The notes beneath the pieces are model-generated. The model saw only the letters and a list, made by a program, of their open reading frames with translations. It did no database searches and had not been told where the DNA came from. DNA of 20,273 nucleotides from Clostridiales bacterium (GTDB taxonomy: Bacteria > Bacillota > Clostridia > Peptostreptococcales > Anaerovoracaceae), in NCBI GenBank assembly GCA_015258265.1, contig JABZIP010000019.1:1-20273 (forward strand), written 5' to 3'. Of the stretch, positions 8,387 to 15,377 are shown in pieces (position 1 is the stretch's first letter; every line of letters begins with the position of its first letter). Made by a program: the position numbers and the translations under genes.

Positions 8387-8473
8387 TTGTTTATCGCAAA
8401 TCAATGTGATATAATATTACATATTGTACGCATGTACAAAGTCTTGACCTATATAGCATTGCTTTAATTATAC
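8387..8473 (+). promoter_or_regulatory. Two candidate promoters for the HD-GYP gene
   Basis: The first pairs TTGTTT (8387-8392) with an extended -10, TGATATAAT (8407-8415), at 17 bases. The second pairs TTGACC (8444-8449) with TTATAC (8468-8473) at 18 bases, closer to the gene. Both point rightward to the HD-GYP gene at 8505. An imperfectly centred palindrome lies between them and could control either. Confidence 0.55.
8424..8439. promoter_or_regulatory. Operator-like inverted repeat TTGTAC-N4-GTACAA
   Basis: The sequence TTGTACGCATGTACAA has perfect 6-bp arms around a 4-bp centre. It begins about 8 bases after the TATAAT of the upstream promoter, where a repressor would cover the transcription start, and sits just before the second promoter's -35. 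The regulator is unknown; no regulator gene is next to it. Confidence 0.45.
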
Positions 8474-8504
8474 AAAACAATTTTTATACACATGAGGTGA
8501 TTTT

Positions 8505-9635
8505 ATGAAAATAGCCGTAACTGACTTGCTCGACGGAATGCGAATAGATGAAGATCTTGTTAACTTGGACGGTCAGCTCATTACAACCAAAAATACGCTT
8601 GTAACACCTGCTCTGATTGAAAAGCTCAAGCAATTCAATGTGAAAGACATTGAAGCCGAAGCTACTGCCGAGTACTGGGAGCTCATCAAAAAACGCGATG
8701 CTCAATTTACTAAAAAACCTGTCGCACAGCCAACAACAGTTTTAGAAGAAACCATATTCGATGTAAGAAAAACTCAGGCTTTCTCTTCATTCAAAAATTC
8801 GTGCGAAACCAATCACAAAACACTTACTACTTCATTTGACGAAATTATGTCGGACGAAAACAATGAGCAAGGGCTAAACCTTATGGAAGCGATGTCCGAC
8901 TCCCTTTATAAAGATAACAAAAACAATATCAACCTCATAGATATGGTTTATCTAATGCGCAACAATGCGGATGCTATATACTCACATTCGCTGAATGTAG
9001 GTATGGTTGCAGGTCAACTCGGAAAATGGCTGAAGCTGCCCGAAGAAGAAGTTCAGCTTCTCGTAACTTGCGGATTGTTCCACGATATGGGAAAACTGCT
9101 TATTCCGAAGAACATCATAGATAAACCGTCAGCTTTAACCGATGAGGAATACGATATCATGAAAACACATGCGCAAAAAGGCTATGAATTTTTATCTAAA
9201 TTCGATCACCTCGATCCCATCATAAAGGAAGTCGCTTTGAAGCATCATGAACGCTGCGACGGTTCGGGTTATCCAAACGGTTTGACAGGAGATCAATTAG
9301 ATAAATTTTCAAAGATTATTGCTATTGCCGATGTTTATACAGCGATGACTTCGGACAGAACTTATAGAGAATCCATATGTCCTTTCACCGTTGCGGCTGA
9401 ACTCGAAAAAGAAGGGCTTCACAAGTTTGATGCGCATTTTGTTATGACTTTCCTAGACAATATGCTCACATCGTATTTGCAACGCAAAGTCGAACTCAAC
9501 AACGGTCAAGTAGGCGTAGTACTGCTTCTGAACAGATATCAAAAATCAAAGCCTTTGATTGAACTTGCAAACGGAGATACTTTGGATCTTGCAAAAAACA
9601 CGGACTTATATATAACCAAAATGCTCGACTATTAA
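8505..9635 (+). CDS. HD-GYP domain protein, probable cyclic di-GMP phosphodiesterase
   Basis: HD-GYP proteins hydrolyse cyclic di-GMP through a metal centre, linking second-messenger level to motility or surface life. The 376-residue protein has an N-terminal region without TM segments (about 1-140, starting MKIAVTDLLDGMRIDEDLV) and a C-terminal HD-GYP domain. The metal-binding HD is in LFHDMGKLLIP (H193, D194), and the diagnostic second motif is HHERCDGSGYPNGL (247-260), with HSLNVG at 161 and IIAIADVYTAMTSDRTYRE later. The N-terminus could be a partner or regulatory domain; no receiver domain is evident. GAGGTG precedes the ATG. The gene is monocistronic, divergent from a chemoreceptor and ends at a strong terminator, suggesting a role in sensory or motility control (inference). 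Confidence 0.93.
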   Translation: MKIAVTDLLDGMRIDEDLVNLDGQLITTKNTLVTPALIEKLKQFNVKDIEAEATAEYWELIKKRDAQFTKKPVAQPTTVLEETIFDVRKTQAFSSFKNSCETNHKTLTTSFDEIMSDENNEQGLNLMEAMSDSLYKDNKNNINLIDMVYLMRNNADAIYSHSLNVGMVAGQLGKWLKLPEEEVQLLVTCGLFHDMGKLLIPKNIIDKPSALTDEEYDIMKTHAQKGYEFLSKFDHLDPIIKEVALKHHERCDGSGYPNGLTGDQLDKFSKIIAIADVYTAMTSDRTYRESICPFTVAAELEKEGLHKFDAHFVMTFLDNMLTSYLQRKVELNNGQVGVVLLLNRYQKSKPLIELANGDTLDLAKNTDLYITKMLDY

Positions 9636-9656
9636 CATTGTTTATTCATACTTCCA

Positions 9657-9701
9657 AAAACCTAAAAACGGTTCGCACAATGCGAACCGTTTTTAGGTTT
9701 T
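9657..9701. terminator. Bidirectional rho-independent terminator, 21-bp stem
   Basis: AAAACCTAAAAACGGTTCGCA is followed by a CAA loop and its exact complement, giving a perfect 21-bp stem with A/T tracts on both outer sides. It serves the HD-GYP gene rightward and the GHL10 gene leftward; the GHL10 stop codon (9700-9702) overlaps its right end. Confidence 0.92.
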
Positions 9702-11304
9702 ATTTTAATACCTTTTTTAAATTTTCTACTTCCGATGCGGCTTCCTTGTCCTCAAATGAAGCATATCTAAAATATGCAAATCCCGAAACACCGTATTTTC
9801 TACCCATTTTTACCTGTCTTGCGATTATGTCGTTATTACGCCGCCACTCAGATACCGAATTCCCGTCTTTTATATCCAAGCCTGCATTTGCCATATCAAG
9901 ACCGACATACAGTTTTACACGGGGATTTTTAACTAAATTTTTCCACGCTTTCAAATTTGCTTCATATGCGTACTTTGCCGGTTTTCCGCCTTGTTTAGCC
10001 TCGAATCCCCAATAAAGTTGCGGCATTATATAGTCTACATAACCGTCTTCCGTAAGCCACCTTTCTATATCGACAAAATGCGCATTATTACTGCGTAAAT
10101 TTTCAAGATTTCCTGCCGGACTTATTCCAAATAAAACATCAGTTTTTTCTGCTTTAATAGCGGCATAAATGCCCTTTACGAGGTCATTTACATTATCTTT
10201 TCGGAAATTCACTATGTTTTTTTGAGTGCCGTACGCTTGATATTCAGGTAAATCAAACGAAAGCTCCGCTTTGCCGTCATCAACTCGCGGATAGAAATAG
10301 TCGTCAAAATGTATTCCGTCTACATCGTAATTCCTAACAATTTCAACTACTCCCGCAATAACCATATTTTTTACCTCTTGCACAGACGGATTTAAGTAAT
10401 AATCCCCCTTGTGCTTGAGCACCCACCTGTCGTTTTCACTGTCCGAATCCGACAGCCAACGCTTGGCGGGGCTTTTGCTGCTCGTTTCATTGAAATATGT
10501 CCCATAGCTCGAAACTCTATACGGATTTATCCACGCATGGAATTTCATTCCTCTTTTATGTGTTTCTTCAATCATAAATTGCAAAGGATCATATCCGGGA
10601 TTTTTACCTTGCGTTCCTGTCAGATACTTGCTCCAAGGATATATATCCGACGGATACATCGCATCTGAATGCGAGCGTACATGCGCTATAACGGAATTCA
10701 TACCGAGAGCCTTTGAGTTGTCAAGCATCTTGATAAATTCACGTTTGAATCCCGCTTCGTTTTTCGGCATTTTCATATATTCCAAAAACGAAATCCACAT
10801 AGCATTTTCTTCACCCTGCGCACGGGCCGCGTTTTCGTCTTCAATCGGTAATATAGATGCAATTTGATCTATCCTCACTTCTCTTTTAGCCGCATTCCAA
10901 TTTACCTTTGCGCCGAGGCTTTCCGAAATAAATCTAAGCGGCACTAAAGTTCTGTTATTTCGTATTATAGGAGCTGAATCCAGTAAAATAACATTGCCGT
11001 TTGCATACGCCGTAAGGCTATTTACCGTTACCTCCATATTATTATCTCCAAGCTGCGCCGATGCTCTTTTATTTTTATCGTCCCAACTCAAATTGGCACC
11101 AAGCGTTTCAAATATTTTTCGCATTGGTACAAGAGTTCTATCGTTTACGATTTTAGGCTCAACATCAAAGCTCTGCTTTTCTCCATTTACGTAAACCACA
11201 ACCTCCTGCGTTGCCGCCTGCGCATATTGCGCGTTACCAAAAATACCGCACACTACCAAAATCAGGGTGAGCAGCAAAGTCAAACTTCTTCCTTTTAACT
11301 TCAT
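9700..11304 (-). CDS. Secreted GHL10-family glycoside hydrolase with copper-amine-oxidase-N-like domain
   Basis: The 534-residue protein has a signal peptide (positive N-terminus, hydrophobic 8-23, likely cut after AQA at 28-30). Next is a copper amine oxidase N-terminal-like domain with two repeats, each with NDRTLVP/NNRTLVP and a following LGA(K/N)(L/V).W (about 36-146), a wall-associated module common in Firmicutes. The C-terminal part (about 168-500) is GHL10/DUF187: HAWINPYRVSS, a GIHFDDYFYPR segment with likely catalytic acidic residues, FGISPAGN and DYIMPQLYWG. The E. coli GHL10 protein DigH cleaves peptidoglycan glycans lacking stem peptides, so a cell-wall role is plausible but unproven here. 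It lies 13 bases after the TIGR01440 gene. GAGG at about 11310 is a modest ribosome binding site. Confidence 0.9.
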   Translation of the reverse strand: MKLKGRSLTLLLTLILVVCGIFGNAQYAQAATQEVVVYVNGEKQSFDVEPKIVNDRTLVPMRKIFETLGANLSWDDKNKRASAQLGDNNMEVTVNSLTAYANGNVILLDSAPIIRNNRTLVPLRFISESLGAKVNWNAAKREVRIDQIASILPIEDENAARAQGEENAMWISFLEYMKMPKNEAGFKREFIKMLDNSKALGMNSVIAHVRSHSDAMYPSDIYPWSKYLTGTQGKNPGYDPLQFMIEETHKRGMKFHAWINPYRVSSYGTYFNETSSKSPAKRWLSDSDSENDRWVLKHKGDYYLNPSVQEVKNMVIAGVVEIVRNYDVDGIHFDDYFYPRVDDGKAELSFDLPEYQAYGTQKNIVNFRKDNVNDLVKGIYAAIKAEKTDVLFGISPAGNLENLRSNNAHFVDIERWLTEDGYVDYIMPQLYWGFEAKQGGKPAKYAYEANLKAWKNLVKNPRVKLYVGLDMANAGLDIKDGNSVSEWRRNNDIIARQVKMGRKYGVSGFAYFRYASFEDKEAASEVENLKKVLK

Positions 11305-11317
11305 TTTAGCCTCGTAA

Positions 11318-11863
11318 TTACATCAATTTTTCATCGTAGCAAGCTCGCTCGCCACCGACAAATTTTCTTCTTACCCTCGCCGCCGTTACATGCGCCTCTC
11401 CGAGTTCTTTTACAGACAACCTCACAGGTACTGCCACTTTTTTTAGGTGCATACCTATAAATGTATCTCCTATATCTATCCCTGCATCCGCTTTGATAGT
11501 TTCAACCGCAACAGCATCATTAAAATTGTTGTAACATGCAGTCGCAAAAGAACCGCCCGCCTTTGGCTGAGGTATTACATTCACAATATCGTCGTCATTT
11601 GCAGCTTCTCTTTCGATTATTATCGCACGATTCAAATGCTCACAACACTGCGCAGCCATATATATACCGTATTTTCTAAAAACTTCGTATAAACCTTTGA
11701 AAATTTCGTCCGCAACCTCCGAAGAAGAATTTGTACCTATCTTGCTACCTATAACCTCGCTTGAGGAACAGCCTACGACAACAACTTGTCCTTTTTTTAG
11801 CTTCGCCTTCTCGACCAGTTCCTCCGCAATTATCTCTGCATTTCGTTTAAGTTCTTCCAGCAT
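11318..11863 (-). CDS. TIGR01440/YwlG-family protein of unknown function
   Basis: The 181-residue soluble protein matches what I know of the DUF436/TIGR01440 family (B. subtilis YwlG): VVVVGCSSSEVIGSKIG at 27-43, AAQCCEHLNRAIIIE at 70-84, and a C-terminal HLKKVAVPVR...LGEAHVT segment, with the usual length of about 180. The conserved Gly-Cys-Ser and Cys-Cys-Glu-His patterns suggest a ligand or active site, but the role of the family is not established. AAGGAGG lies just before the ATG and overlaps the stop codon of a 35-residue reading frame immediately upstream. The GHL10 gene follows after 13 bases, so the three probably form one transcript. Confidence 0.9.
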   Translation of the reverse strand: MLEELKRNAEIIAEELVEKAKLKKGQVVVVGCSSSEVIGSKIGTNSSSEVADEIFKGLYEVFRKYGIYMAAQCCEHLNRAIIIEREAANDDDIVNVIPQPKAGGSFATACYNNFNDAVAVETIKADAGIDIGDTFIGMHLKKVAVPVRLSVKELGEAHVTAARVRRKFVGGERACYDEKLM

Positions 11864-11872
11864 AATTCCTCC

Positions 11873-11980
11873 TTAATATCTATCATCGCTTCTTTTTTGT
11901 ATGTCCACCAAAAGCACGCCTATCAGAAATAAATTCAACACTATGCTCAATAATCTTACTACCGTTTTAATCTTCTTCAT
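11873..11980 (-). CDS. Small single-pass membrane peptide, 35 residues
   Basis: The minus strand holds ATG at 11980 and TAA at 11873-11875, encoding MKKIKTVVRLLSIVLNLFLI followed by GVLLVDIQKRSDDRY. Basic residues, a hydrophobic helix of about 18 residues (about 9-25) and a charged tail make a plausible N-in single-span peptide. AAGGTG lies about 7 bases before the ATG, and the stop codon is part of the AAGGAGG used by the next gene, an operon-like coupling. It is too short for length-based gene calling. I do not recognise the family; it could be a membrane regulator or a non-conserved frame. Confidence 0.6.
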   Translation of the reverse strand: MKKIKTVVRLLSIVLNLFLIGVLLVDIQKRSDDRY

Positions 11981-12035
11981 AATAACACCTTCTCTTTCTT
12001 TTTTTAATTTTTTTATTTTTCAATTAAATTTTGTC

Positions 12036-12064
12036 TTTTCATTTCTCCACATCTGTGCTAAAAT
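12036..12064 (+). promoter_or_regulatory. Extended -10 promoter for the riboswitch/transporter transcript
   Basis: TGCTAAAAT (12056-12064) is an extended -10, with TTTTCA (12036-12041), four of six, 17 bases upstream. The predicted start near 12071 is two bases before the riboswitch stem, so the transcript would begin with the aptamer. Confidence 0.6.
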
Positions 12065-12068
12065 ACAC

Positions 12069-12097
12069 CTTATGACAGTTCGAAACCATCCTGTCAA
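12069..12097 (-). promoter_or_regulatory. Candidate leftward promoter overlapping the riboswitch
   Basis: On the minus strand TTGACA (12092-12097) is followed after 17 bases by CATAAG (12069-12074), four of six. It could drive the small peptide, YwlG-like and GHL10 genes. Its -35 comes from aptamer sequence, so the match may be coincidental. Confidence 0.35.
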
Positions 12098-12114
12098 TAA
12101 ACAAAACTAAGGAG
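12073..12114 (+). promoter_or_regulatory. preQ1-I riboswitch controlling translation of the VUT transporter
   Basis: A 5-bp P1 stem pairs GACAG (12074-12078) with CTGTC (12091-12095), extendable by T12073-A12096, enclosing the loop TTCGAAACCATC. The A-rich tail AATAAACAAAACTAAGGAG closely matches the class I preQ1 aptamer tail (AACAAAAC(U)AAGG). The GGAG at 12111-12114 is also the ribosome binding site, 8 bases before the ATG at 12123, so ligand-stabilised pseudoknot formation would hide it. Pairing of CC (12086-12087) with GG (12111-12112) is a possible pseudoknot contact. The downstream gene is a queuosine-precursor transporter type, which independently supports the call. Confidence 0.85.
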
Positions 12115-12122
12115 AATTTAAT

Positions 12123-12827
12123 ATGTCAAATGAACTTTTACTAATCGTAACTTGCCTATTTTTGTATGTAGGCGTTCTGATTTGGTACAAACTCTTCGGC
12201 AAGTCGGGACTTTTCTGCTTTTCCGTATTTGCCACATTGCTTGCGAACATCGAGGTTCTCATCCTCGTAAAAGCGTTCGGCATGGAGCAAACTCTGGGCA
12301 ACATCCTATTTGCCTCAACTTTTTTAATCACGGATATTCTAAGTGAAAACGAGGGCAAGCAAGCCGCAAATACCGCTGTTCGTATCAGTATTACAGCTTC
12401 TGTATTTATGATTATAACGACTCAGCTTTGGCTTCGCTATATTCCTTCCGAAAACGATTGGGCATCAGAAAGTATACACACTTTGTTTGAGAATACCCCC
12501 AGATTGATTTTCGCAAGCCTTATAGTATTCGCAATAGTTCAGCACTTCGATGTGTGGCTATACCACAAACTTTGGAAATTTACGAGCAAAAATCACGATT
12601 CAAAAAGTTTTCTGTGGCTGCGCAACAATATGTCAACCATGATTTCGCAACTTATCAACACAATTTTATACAATCTACTCGCATTTTGGGGGATTTATCC
12701 TACCAAGACACTTATAAGCATAATCGTTTCCTGCTACATAATATTCTTTATAACATCTCTTCTGGATACACCTTTTGTATATCTTGCAAGGAAAATACAC
12801 GAGGGAAAATGTGTTCAGGATAACTAA
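12123..12827 (+). CDS. VUT-family queuosine precursor transporter (YhhQ/DUF165-like)
   Basis: VUT (DUF165) proteins import queuosine precursors such as preQ0, preQ1 or queuine; E. coli YhhQ is the studied example. The 234-residue protein is almost entirely hydrophobic, with about six membrane segments. Family features are visible: an early acidic-flanked ITDILSENEG segment (about 76-85; the family typically has a D..SE..G pattern here), HFDVWLYHKLW, and a LWLRNNMSTMISQLINTILY segment like the LRN..ST..SQ..DT motif, here with Asn where many members have Asp. The start follows GGAG of a preQ1 riboswitch, so it should be repressed when preQ1 is sufficient. It is monocistronic and its stop overlaps the convergent acyl-CoA synthetase stop. 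Confidence 0.9.
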   Translation: MSNELLLIVTCLFLYVGVLIWYKLFGKSGLFCFSVFATLLANIEVLILVKAFGMEQTLGNILFASTFLITDILSENEGKQAANTAVRISITASVFMIITTQLWLRYIPSENDWASESIHTLFENTPRLIFASLIVFAIVQHFDVWLYHKLWKFTSKNHDSKSFLWLRNNMSTMISQLINTILYNLLAFWGIYPTKTLISIIVSCYIIFFITSLLDTPFVYLARKIHEGKCVQDN

Positions 12828-12838
12828 ACATTATCCTG
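12816..12838. terminator. Terminator-like palindrome spanning the ends of two convergent genes
   Basis: CAGGATAA (12816-12823) and TTATCCTG (12831-12838) are perfect 8-bp arms around a 7-base loop, followed rightward by a T-rich tract (TCTTTTAATCTTTT). It is plausible as a terminator for the transporter transcript; leftward the T-tract is poor. Both stop codons lie in the loop. Confidence 0.6.
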
Positions 12839-14551
12839 TCTTTTAATCTTTTGCGTAGTAGTTTTGACAAATTCGGACTTGCGGATTACCAAATTTCTAA
12901 TTCTCTTGTAATTAGGGAGTTTTAAATTTACATCCGCAAGTTTTTCTTTGATGTATTTGTAAATTTCCTCTTCTTCTACATCTCCGATTTCCGCTTTTAT
13001 TATATCATAATCCGGTATAACTTGTACGCTTACGACGGTTTCCTGCGTTTCTTTGTTCTGCGTTCCGTAAACCATACATTCCTTTATACAGGCTATATCT
13101 TTGAGATAATCTTCAATTTCTTCCGGATAAATATTTTTTCCCGTTTTTGTTACTATAACATTTTTCTTGCGTCCACTCAGATATATGAACCCCTTTTCAT
13201 CTGCAAAACCCATATCTCCCGTGTAAAACCAGCCGTCTTTCAGTACTTTGCCGGTTTCATCGGGCATATTGTAATATCCGAGCATAACATTCGGCCCTTT
13301 GTAAATAATTTCACCCATGCCGTCTGCATCTTTGTTTATAATTTGCAGCTCTCCACTAGGCACTACCTGTCCGACAGTTCCCGCTTTGATATACCTGTCC
13401 GAAAAATCCGGTGTTCCTGCAACAAGCGGTGCAGTTTCTGTAAGTCCATAACCCATTACAACATCGATTCCGAAATCCTGAAATCCTCTAACTACATTCG
13501 GACTTATAGCTGCTGCCCCTGTAACAAGCAATCTGAGTCGTCCGCCGAAGCTGTCGTGTATATTTTTGAACATTTTTTTCTGTAAGTTGATACCGACTTT
13601 CTTGAAAGCGTTGCTGATTCCTATAGCCCTTTTTAAAGCGTTCTCTTTGCCCATTTTTTCAGCTTGCTTCCATATCTTTTTGTACATCGTTTCAAATATC
13701 AGCGGTACGCCAACAAGTAGTGTCGCACGCGCTTCTTCGAGGTTTTTGGAAACATACTTAAGTCCTTCGAAAAATGCTATTGAACCGCCGTTGAAAAGTA
13801 ATGTCATTATGCCTATCGTGGATTCAAATGTATGGTGAATAGGTAGTATCGAAAGTGTCCTGTCCGTTTCTTTAACATTAACTATCTTCGAAACATCTTT
13901 CACATTGCTTATGATATTTCTATGACATAGCATTACAGCCTTAGGTTTTCCGGTTGTTCCGGATGTGAACAAAAGCATCCTCACCGCTTCTTTATCCAGC
14001 TCAATATCAATGTAACGACGATCTCCTTGATTTACGAGCTTTCTTCCTTCATTTATCAAAAAGTCGATACTGTCTGCGCGGTACGCTTCGCTTTTTGCAT
14101 TTTCTTCATATACTTCCATTTTAATCTTGTGCTTGATATCCATATCCGCAAACTCTTTCTCATAGCTTGCCGTATAAAATACCGCACTGCAATTCGCCGT
14201 TTTAATCAAATTTTCAATTTCCGCTTTGCGTAGCTCTTTGTCAAGCGGAACAACTATACCTGCACCGTTTACAACAGCAAAATACGCAACCATCCACGGA
14301 TAGCAATTTTCACCGATTATGGCTATTTTTTCACCTAAAAGTCCCATATCTACGAGCTTACTTCCAAGAGCATCAACATCATCCTTAAATGTAATATAGT
14401 TAATTTCCTTGTATTTGCCGCCTTTTTTTTCCTTTTGTAAAAATGCCGGATTCTTCCCGAACTTTTCCTTACAATTATTCAGCATTTCCTTTAAATCGCA
14501 AATGTCCTCGACCGGATATAACCTATCTTTGTATATGTTCTCGTATACCAT
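12824..14551 (-). CDS. AMP-binding long-chain acyl-CoA synthetase-like enzyme
   Basis: The enzyme would activate a carboxylic acid with ATP to an acyl-adenylate, then a CoA thioester. The 575-residue length fits bacterial long-chain fatty-acyl-CoA ligases. The ATP-binding loop is LLFTSGTTGKPKAVMLCHRN (about 193-212). Later motifs are VVMGYGLTETAPLVAG, a DGWFYTGDMGF segment with the ribose-binding Asp, the hinge LSGRKKNVIVTKTGKNIYPEEI, and a C-terminal KTTTQKIKR with the expected catalytic lysine. No signal or transmembrane segment is obvious. GGAGGAG lies upstream of ATG 14551. The acid substrate cannot be told from sequence. The gene diverges from deoD with its own promoter and its stop overlaps that of the convergent transporter. 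Confidence 0.93.
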   Translation of the reverse strand: MVYENIYKDRLYPVEDICDLKEMLNNCKEKFGKNPAFLQKEKKGGKYKEINYITFKDDVDALGSKLVDMGLLGEKIAIIGENCYPWMVAYFAVVNGAGIVVPLDKELRKAEIENLIKTANCSAVFYTASYEKEFADMDIKHKIKMEVYEENAKSEAYRADSIDFLINEGRKLVNQGDRRYIDIELDKEAVRMLLFTSGTTGKPKAVMLCHRNIISNVKDVSKIVNVKETDRTLSILPIHHTFESTIGIMTLLFNGGSIAFFEGLKYVSKNLEEARATLLVGVPLIFETMYKKIWKQAEKMGKENALKRAIGISNAFKKVGINLQKKMFKNIHDSFGGRLRLLVTGAAAISPNVVRGFQDFGIDVVMGYGLTETAPLVAGTPDFSDRYIKAGTVGQVVPSGELQIINKDADGMGEIIYKGPNVMLGYYNMPDETGKVLKDGWFYTGDMGFADEKGFIYLSGRKKNVIVTKTGKNIYPEEIEDYLKDIACIKECMVYGTQNKETQETVVSVQVIPDYDIIKAEIGDVEEEEIYKYIKEKLADVNLKLPNYKRIRNLVIRKSEFVKTTTQKIKRQDNV

Positions 14552-14572
14552 GAGTTCTCCTCCATATAATAC

Positions 14573-14600
14573 TTGAAAGTATTATTAAATATGCTATACT
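14573..14600 (+). promoter_or_regulatory. Predicted deoD promoter
   Basis: TTGAAA (14573-14578) and the extended -10 TGCTATACT (14592-14600) are 16 bases apart (to TATACT). No purine riboswitch or other structured leader was seen in the roughly 65 bases before the deoD start. Confidence 0.65.
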
Positions 14601-14601
14601 A

Positions 14602-14630
14602 ATAATATCACATTAACGCTAAATTCACAA
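14602..14630 (-). promoter_or_regulatory. Predicted acyl-CoA synthetase promoter
   Basis: On the minus strand TTGTGA (14625-14630) is followed after 17 bases by TATTAT (14602-14607), preceded by TGA as an extended -10. It immediately abuts the -10 of the divergent deoD promoter (14595-14600), so the two polymerase sites are close enough to interfere. Confidence 0.55.
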
Positions 14631-14669
14631 TACAATCAAGCAATAAAGTAAAATACAAAGGAGAAAATT

Positions 14670-15371
14670 ATGAGCCTACATATATCAGCCAAAAAAGGTG
14701 AAATAGCAGAAACAGTCTTGCTTCCGGGCGATCCTCTGCGTGCTGAATTTATAGCCAAAGAGTTTTTGACATCAGCAGTTCAAACAAACGAAATACGAAA
14801 TATGTTCGGATTTACAGGTAAATACAAAGGAGTTCCTATAACAGTTCAAGGCAGCGGAATGGGCATGCCGTCTATGGGTATCTATTCGCACGAATTGATT
14901 CACGAATACGGTGTTAAGAATCTCATTAGAATCGGCACTGCCGGTGCTTTTCACGACAGTATCAATATAGGCGATATAGTTCTTTCAGTTTCTACTTCCA
15001 CAGATTCAAATTACATACACGCATTTGGGGTAAACGGAAATTTTGCGCCAACTGCAAGCTGGGACTTGCTTTTAAAAGCGCAAAAGGCAAACGAAAAGCT
15101 GAATTTCAGCATGAAAGCAGGCAATACCGTAAGCTGCGATGTTTTTTACGAATTCGGAGATTGGTGGAAATCTTGGGCGAAAATGGGGGTTCTTGCAGTA
15201 GAAATGGAAGCTGCAGCCCTTTATATGAACGCAGCCTATGGAGGTGTCAATGCACTTGCTATGATGTCTATAAGCGACCATTTCGTAACCGGAGAAAAAG
15301 CGGATACAGCTATGCGTCAAGAGGGTTTCACAAATATGATGCAGCTTGCACTTGAAACCGCAATATTTTAG
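14670..15371 (+). CDS. deoD: Purine nucleoside phosphorylase, DeoD type
   Basis: DeoD phosphorolyses purine (deoxy)ribonucleosides to free base and (deoxy)ribose-1-phosphate in purine salvage. The 233-residue product matches the hexameric bacterial family. It starts MSLHISAKKGEIAETVLLPG, with H4 in the usual active-site position, then GDPLRAEFIA (R24), NEIRNMFGFTG (R43), IRIGTAGAF (R87), the nucleoside-binding VEMEAAALY (177-185), and SISDH with catalytic-type D203. AAAGGAG precedes the ATG. The gene stands alone with its own promoter and ends at a terminator shared with the convergent NhaC gene. Nothing suggests truncation. Confidence 0.97.
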   Translation: MSLHISAKKGEIAETVLLPGDPLRAEFIAKEFLTSAVQTNEIRNMFGFTGKYKGVPITVQGSGMGMPSMGIYSHELIHEYGVKNLIRIGTAGAFHDSINIGDIVLSVSTSTDSNYIHAFGVNGNFAPTASWDLLLKAQKANEKLNFSMKAGNTVSCDVFYEFGDWWKSWAKMGVLAVEMEAAALYMNAAYGGVNALAMMSISDHFVTGEKADTAMRQEGFTNMMQLALETAIF

Positions 15372-15377
15372 ACAGCG

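Noticed and set aside
8340..8460. Flagellar-type (SigD) promoter for the chemoreceptor
   Set aside because: GCGATAAA occurs on the minus strand (about 8391-8398), but no TAAA lies at the needed distance upstream; the TTGACA/TAAAAT promoter is better supported.
12107..12358. Minus-strand frame opposite the VUT transporter start
   Set aside because: It is antisense to the transporter and riboswitch and has no ribosome binding site or recognisable features.
14552..14669. Purine riboswitch before deoD
   Set aside because: The leader is short and AT-rich, with no conserved purine-aptamer loops or three-stem arrangement.
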